A stretch of 64,000 nucleotides of DNA, from contig NZ_CP095045.1 of assembly GCF_022919155.1 (NCBI RefSeq), positions 868,001-932,000 on the forward strand, written 5' to 3'. Each line of letters opens with the position of its first letter. Position 1 is the first letter of the stretch. This stretch comes from Leucobacter allii. GTDB lineage: Bacteria > Actinomycetota > Actinomycetes > Actinomycetales > Microbacteriaceae. This document shows positions 61,571-64,000 of the stretch, piece by piece. The notes beneath the pieces are model-generated. The model was not told the origin of the DNA and ran no database searches. It saw nothing but the letters and a program-made list of their open reading frames with translations. Position numbers and translations under genes: made by a program.

Positions 61571-62929
61571 ATGAACGAGTGGTGGTTGCTGCTCATCGGC
61601 GTCGTGCTGACCGCCGGAACCGGGATCTTCGTCGCCGCCGAGTTCTCCCTCGTCGCGCTCGACCGGCATGACCTCGAGCGGCGCAGGTCCGAGGGCGCGC
61701 GCGGCCTCGACCGCGTGATTAAGGGTCTCGCGGTCACCTCGACGCACCTGTCCAGCGCGCAGCTCGGCATCACCCTGACCACGCTGCTCGCCGGGTACAC
61801 CCTCGAGCCCGCGATCAGCGCCTTCCTCGACGCCCCGCTGGCGGGGCTCGGCGTCGCCGAGGAGTTCCGCCGCACGATCAGCGCGCCGATCGCGGTCGCG
61901 GTCGCGACCGTGTTCTCGATGATCGTCGGCGAGCTCGTCCCGAAGAACTTCGCCATCTCGAAGCCGCTCGCCACGGCGCGCATCGTGATGCCGGCGCAGG
62001 CCACGTTCACGACCGTGTTCAGACCGGCGGTCGCCCTGCTCAACGGCAGCGCGAACGGGATCCTGCGCTCCATCGGCATCGAGCCCAAGGAGGAGCTCTC
62101 CGGCGCCCGATCGGCGGAGGAGCTCTCCTCGCTCGTGCGCCACTCGGCGAGCGCCGGCCTGCTCGAGGCCGACACGGCGACGCTGCTCGACCGGACGCTG
62201 CGGTTCTCCGAGCTCACGGCCGGCGACGTCATGACGCCGCGCCTCAGGATCGAGAGCATCCAGAAGCTCGAGTCGGCGCAGGCCGTGCTCGAGCTCTCGG
62301 GTCGCACCGGCTACTCGCGGTTCCCGGTCATCGACGACGACCGGGACGACGTCGTCGGCGTGGTGCACGTCAAGCAGGCCGTGTCGGTGCCCCGCGCCAA
62401 GCGCTCGGAGGTGCCGGTCGCCGCGCTCGCCGAGGAGGTCCTCCGCGTGCCCGAGACGATCCGCCTGGACCAGCTGCTCGAAGAGCTGCGCTCCCGGGGG
62501 TTCCAGCTCGCCATCGTCGTCGACGAGTACGGCGGCACGGCGGGCATCGTCACTCTCGAGGATCTCGTGGAGGAGATCGTCGGCGAGGTCGCCGACGAGC
62601 ACGATCGCGCGGCGGCCGGCGTGGTCGGCACGGCGGACGAGATGACCTTCCCCGCCGACCTGCGCCCCGACGAGGTGCGCGAGCAGACCGGGATCGAGAT
62701 CCCCGAGGACGACGAGTACGACACGGTCGCCGGCTACGTGCTGCGCGAGCTCGGCCGTATCCCGGTGGCGGGCGACGAGGTCGGGCTGCCCGACGGCGGC
62801 ACCCTGCGCATCGAGCGGATGGACGGACGCCGCGTCGCGCGGCTGCGCTACACGAGCGCCCCGCTGCCCGACGGGTCCGACGACGACTCCGAAGCCGCGG
62901 GGACCGATGGGGCGGGGGTGCGCGCATGA
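61571..62929 (+). CDS. HCC-family membrane protein (CNNM/DUF21, CBS pair, CorC_HlyC)
   Basis: The roughly 452-aa product has an N-terminal DUF21 domain of three to four TM segments (WWLLLIGVVLTAGTGIFVAA, ..HLSSAQLGITLTTLLAGYT.., EFRRTISAPIAVAVATVFSM). A CBS pair follows (GDVMTPRLRIESIQ, SRFPVIDDDRDDVVGVVHVK, FQLAIVVDEYGGTAGIVTLED), then a C-terminal CorC_HlyC domain (DEYDTVAGYVLRELGRIPVAGDE). The family is linked to Mg2+/Co2+ efflux or transport. The in-frame GTG at 61562 is an alternative start. It overlaps the next paralogue by 4 bp. Confidence 0.9.
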   Translation: MNEWWLLLIGVVLTAGTGIFVAAEFSLVALDRHDLERRRSEGARGLDRVIKGLAVTSTHLSSAQLGITLTTLLAGYTLEPAISAFLDAPLAGLGVAEEFRRTISAPIAVAVATVFSMIVGELVPKNFAISKPLATARIVMPAQATFTTVFRPAVALLNGSANGILRSIGIEPKEELSGARSAEELSSLVRHSASAGLLEADTATLLDRTLRFSELTAGDVMTPRLRIESIQKLESAQAVLELSGRTGYSRFPVIDDDRDDVVGVVHVKQAVSVPRAKRSEVPVAALAEEVLRVPETIRLDQLLEELRSRGFQLAIVVDEYGGTAGIVTLEDLVEEIVGEVADEHDRAAAGVVGTADEMTFPADLRPDEVREQTGIEIPEDDEYDTVAGYVLRELGRIPVAGDEVGLPDGGTLRIERMDGRRVARLRYTSAPLPDGSDDDSEAAGTDGAGVRA

Positions 62930-63972
62930 GCGACTGGGCAGGAATCGTCTGGCTCGTGGTGCTGCTCGCCGTGAACGCCTTCTTCGTCGGCGCCGAGTTC
63001 GCCGTGCTCTCGGCGCGGCGCTCGCAGATCGAGCCCCGCGCCGAGGCGGGCTCCAAGCGCGCGAGGACCGCCCTCTACGCGATGGAGCACGCGACCCTCA
63101 TGCTCGCCACGAGCCAGCTGGGCATCACGGTCTGCTCGCTGCTCATCCTGAACGTGTCCGAGCCGGCGATCCACCACCTGCTCGAGGGGCCGCTCGAGTG
63201 GACGGGGCTCTCGCCCGAGGTCGTCGGGGTCGTCGCGTTCGTGCTCACCCTCGTCGGGGTGACCTACCTGCACGTCGTCTTCGGCGAGATGGTGCCGAAG
63301 AACGCGGCCTTCTCGATGCCCGACCAGGCGGTCCTCCTCCTCGCGCCGCCCCTCGTCGCGGTCTCGCGGGTGCTCCGCCACGTCATCGCGGCGCTCAACG
63401 CGATCGCGAACGGCGTGCTGCGCCTGTTCCGCGTCGAGCCGAAGTCGGAGACGAACAGCACCTTCACGCTCGAGGAGGTCGCGAGCATCGTGAGCCACTC
63501 GACGCGCGAGGGCGTGCTCGAGGATCGCAGCGGCGCGCTCTCGGCGGCGTTCGAGTTCACGGCGAAGCGCGCGGCCGACCTGCTCGTGCCGTTCGATCGC
63601 CTCGTCGTGCTGCCGGCAGGCTCGACGCCCGAGGACGTCGAGGCCGCCGTGGCGAAGCACGGCTTCTCGCGCTACCCGATCGCGGGGAGCGACGGCGAGC
63701 TCGACGGATACGTGCACATCAAGGATCTCGTGCGCCTCGGGGAGGACCGCATCGCGGAGCCCATCGCGGCGAAGCGGATCCGCGAGATGATCGCGCTGCA
63801 CGCCCAGACGGAGCTCGAGGACGTGCTGGCGCGCATGCAGGAGCGGGGGATCCACCTCGCACGGATCTTCGAGAAGGACGGCACCGAGCTCGGCGTCGTC
63901 TTCCTCGAGGACGTCATCGAGGAGCTCGTCGGCGAGGTGCACGACGCGACGCGGCGCGGTCACGGACGGTAG
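62926..63972 (+). CDS. HCC-family membrane protein, short paralogue
   Basis: The 348-aa product has a DUF21 membrane domain (IVWLVVLLAVNAFFVGAEFA, TLMLATSQLGITVCSLLIL) and a CBS pair (LVPFDRLVVLPAG, SRYPIAGSDGELDGYVHIK, IHLARIFEKDGTELGVVFLED). It stops right after the CBS region, without the CorC_HlyC domain of its neighbour. The stop codon is genuine, not the window edge. Coupled expression with the longer paralogue suggests a heteromeric complex. Confidence 0.9.
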   Translation: MSDWAGIVWLVVLLAVNAFFVGAEFAVLSARRSQIEPRAEAGSKRARTALYAMEHATLMLATSQLGITVCSLLILNVSEPAIHHLLEGPLEWTGLSPEVVGVVAFVLTLVGVTYLHVVFGEMVPKNAAFSMPDQAVLLLAPPLVAVSRVLRHVIAALNAIANGVLRLFRVEPKSETNSTFTLEEVASIVSHSTREGVLEDRSGALSAAFEFTAKRAADLLVPFDRLVVLPAGSTPEDVEAAVAKHGFSRYPIAGSDGELDGYVHIKDLVRLGEDRIAEPIAAKRIREMIALHAQTELEDVLARMQERGIHLARIFEKDGTELGVVFLEDVIEELVGEVHDATRRGHGR

Positions 63973-64000
63973 CGGGGCCCGCCCGGGACCCCGAGAACCG

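Noticed and set aside
1..64000. Mobile elements, phage genes, tRNA or rRNA genes
   Set aside because: No transposase, integrase, phage structural motif or RNA-gene core sequence was recognised while reading both strands.

Overview
The window is a high-GC, densely coded actinobacterial chromosome segment. Gene content and family types fit Microbacteriaceae, possibly a Leucobacter-like organism; this is inference from gene types, not a database match. Supporting points are a single-chain E1/E2 2-oxoglutarate dehydrogenase of the Kgd/OdhA type, the actinobacterial set sucC-sucD, DUF6350 and purN-purH, FprA-type ferredoxin reductase, LSxTG-type surface anchoring, and frequent GTG/TTG starts with ATGA/GTGA stop-start overlaps. 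I saw no rRNA, tRNA, CRISPR array, transposase or phage gene.

1-25 kb is mostly housekeeping and uptake. In order: a 5'-truncated pcrA/uvrD helicase, a TetR regulator, a membrane protein with two GGDEF modules, sucCD, a Sap/GAP-type membrane protein, a NarL-type two-component pair, a NitT/TauT-type ABC importer, a DUF6350 membrane protein, a TPP-riboswitch-led thiamine importer (thiB, thiP and a P-loop kinase, but no ThiQ ATPase), a block of non-coding tandem repeats at 19.09-19.43 kb, metNIQ on the minus strand, an OsmC/Ohr peroxidase, and purN-purH.

25-41.3 kb is a sugar or sugar-acid catabolic island. A ribose-type ABC importer (SBP, two-domain ATPase, two permeases) and a 2-ketoglutarate-semialdehyde-type aldehyde dehydrogenase run leftwards. 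A Gfo/Idh oxidoreductase, a xylose-isomerase-like TIM barrel, an SDR, a DUF4432 epimerase-like protein, a CaiB CoA-transferase, a leaderless solute-binding protein, an enoyl-CoA hydratase, a FAH-fold dehydratase resembling 2-keto-3-deoxypentonate dehydratases and a LacI regulator run rightwards. Twin LacI-type operator cores sit in the divergent promoter. The two terminal enzymes imply a Weimberg-like exit to 2-oxoglutarate.

41.3-57.6 kb is a surface protein followed by nitrogen and amine metabolism. It holds a GntR regulator, agmatine deiminase, an APC permease and a C26 gamma-glutamyl hydrolase, then a divergent cytochrome P450 island. FprA reductase and a flavodoxin run left. P450, a glutamine-synthetase-like ligase, a leaderless family-3 SBP, a second C26 hydrolase and a class I amidotransferase run right, with the last four translationally coupled. 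A GntR regulator coupled to a soluble Cache-domain protein closes the block. The likely logic is P450 attack on an amine, gamma-glutamylation, and later release of glutamate, similar in outline to mycobacterial cyclic secondary amine (mor/pip) loci but with a flavodoxin.

57.6-64 kb holds kgd/sucA on the minus strand and two coupled CNNM/CBS (HCC-family) membrane proteins on the plus strand.

The best candidate for something new is the recurrence of soluble ligand-binding domains (family-1 SBP, family-3 SBP, Cache) without export signals inside catabolic operons, together with the P450-flavodoxin-ligase island.
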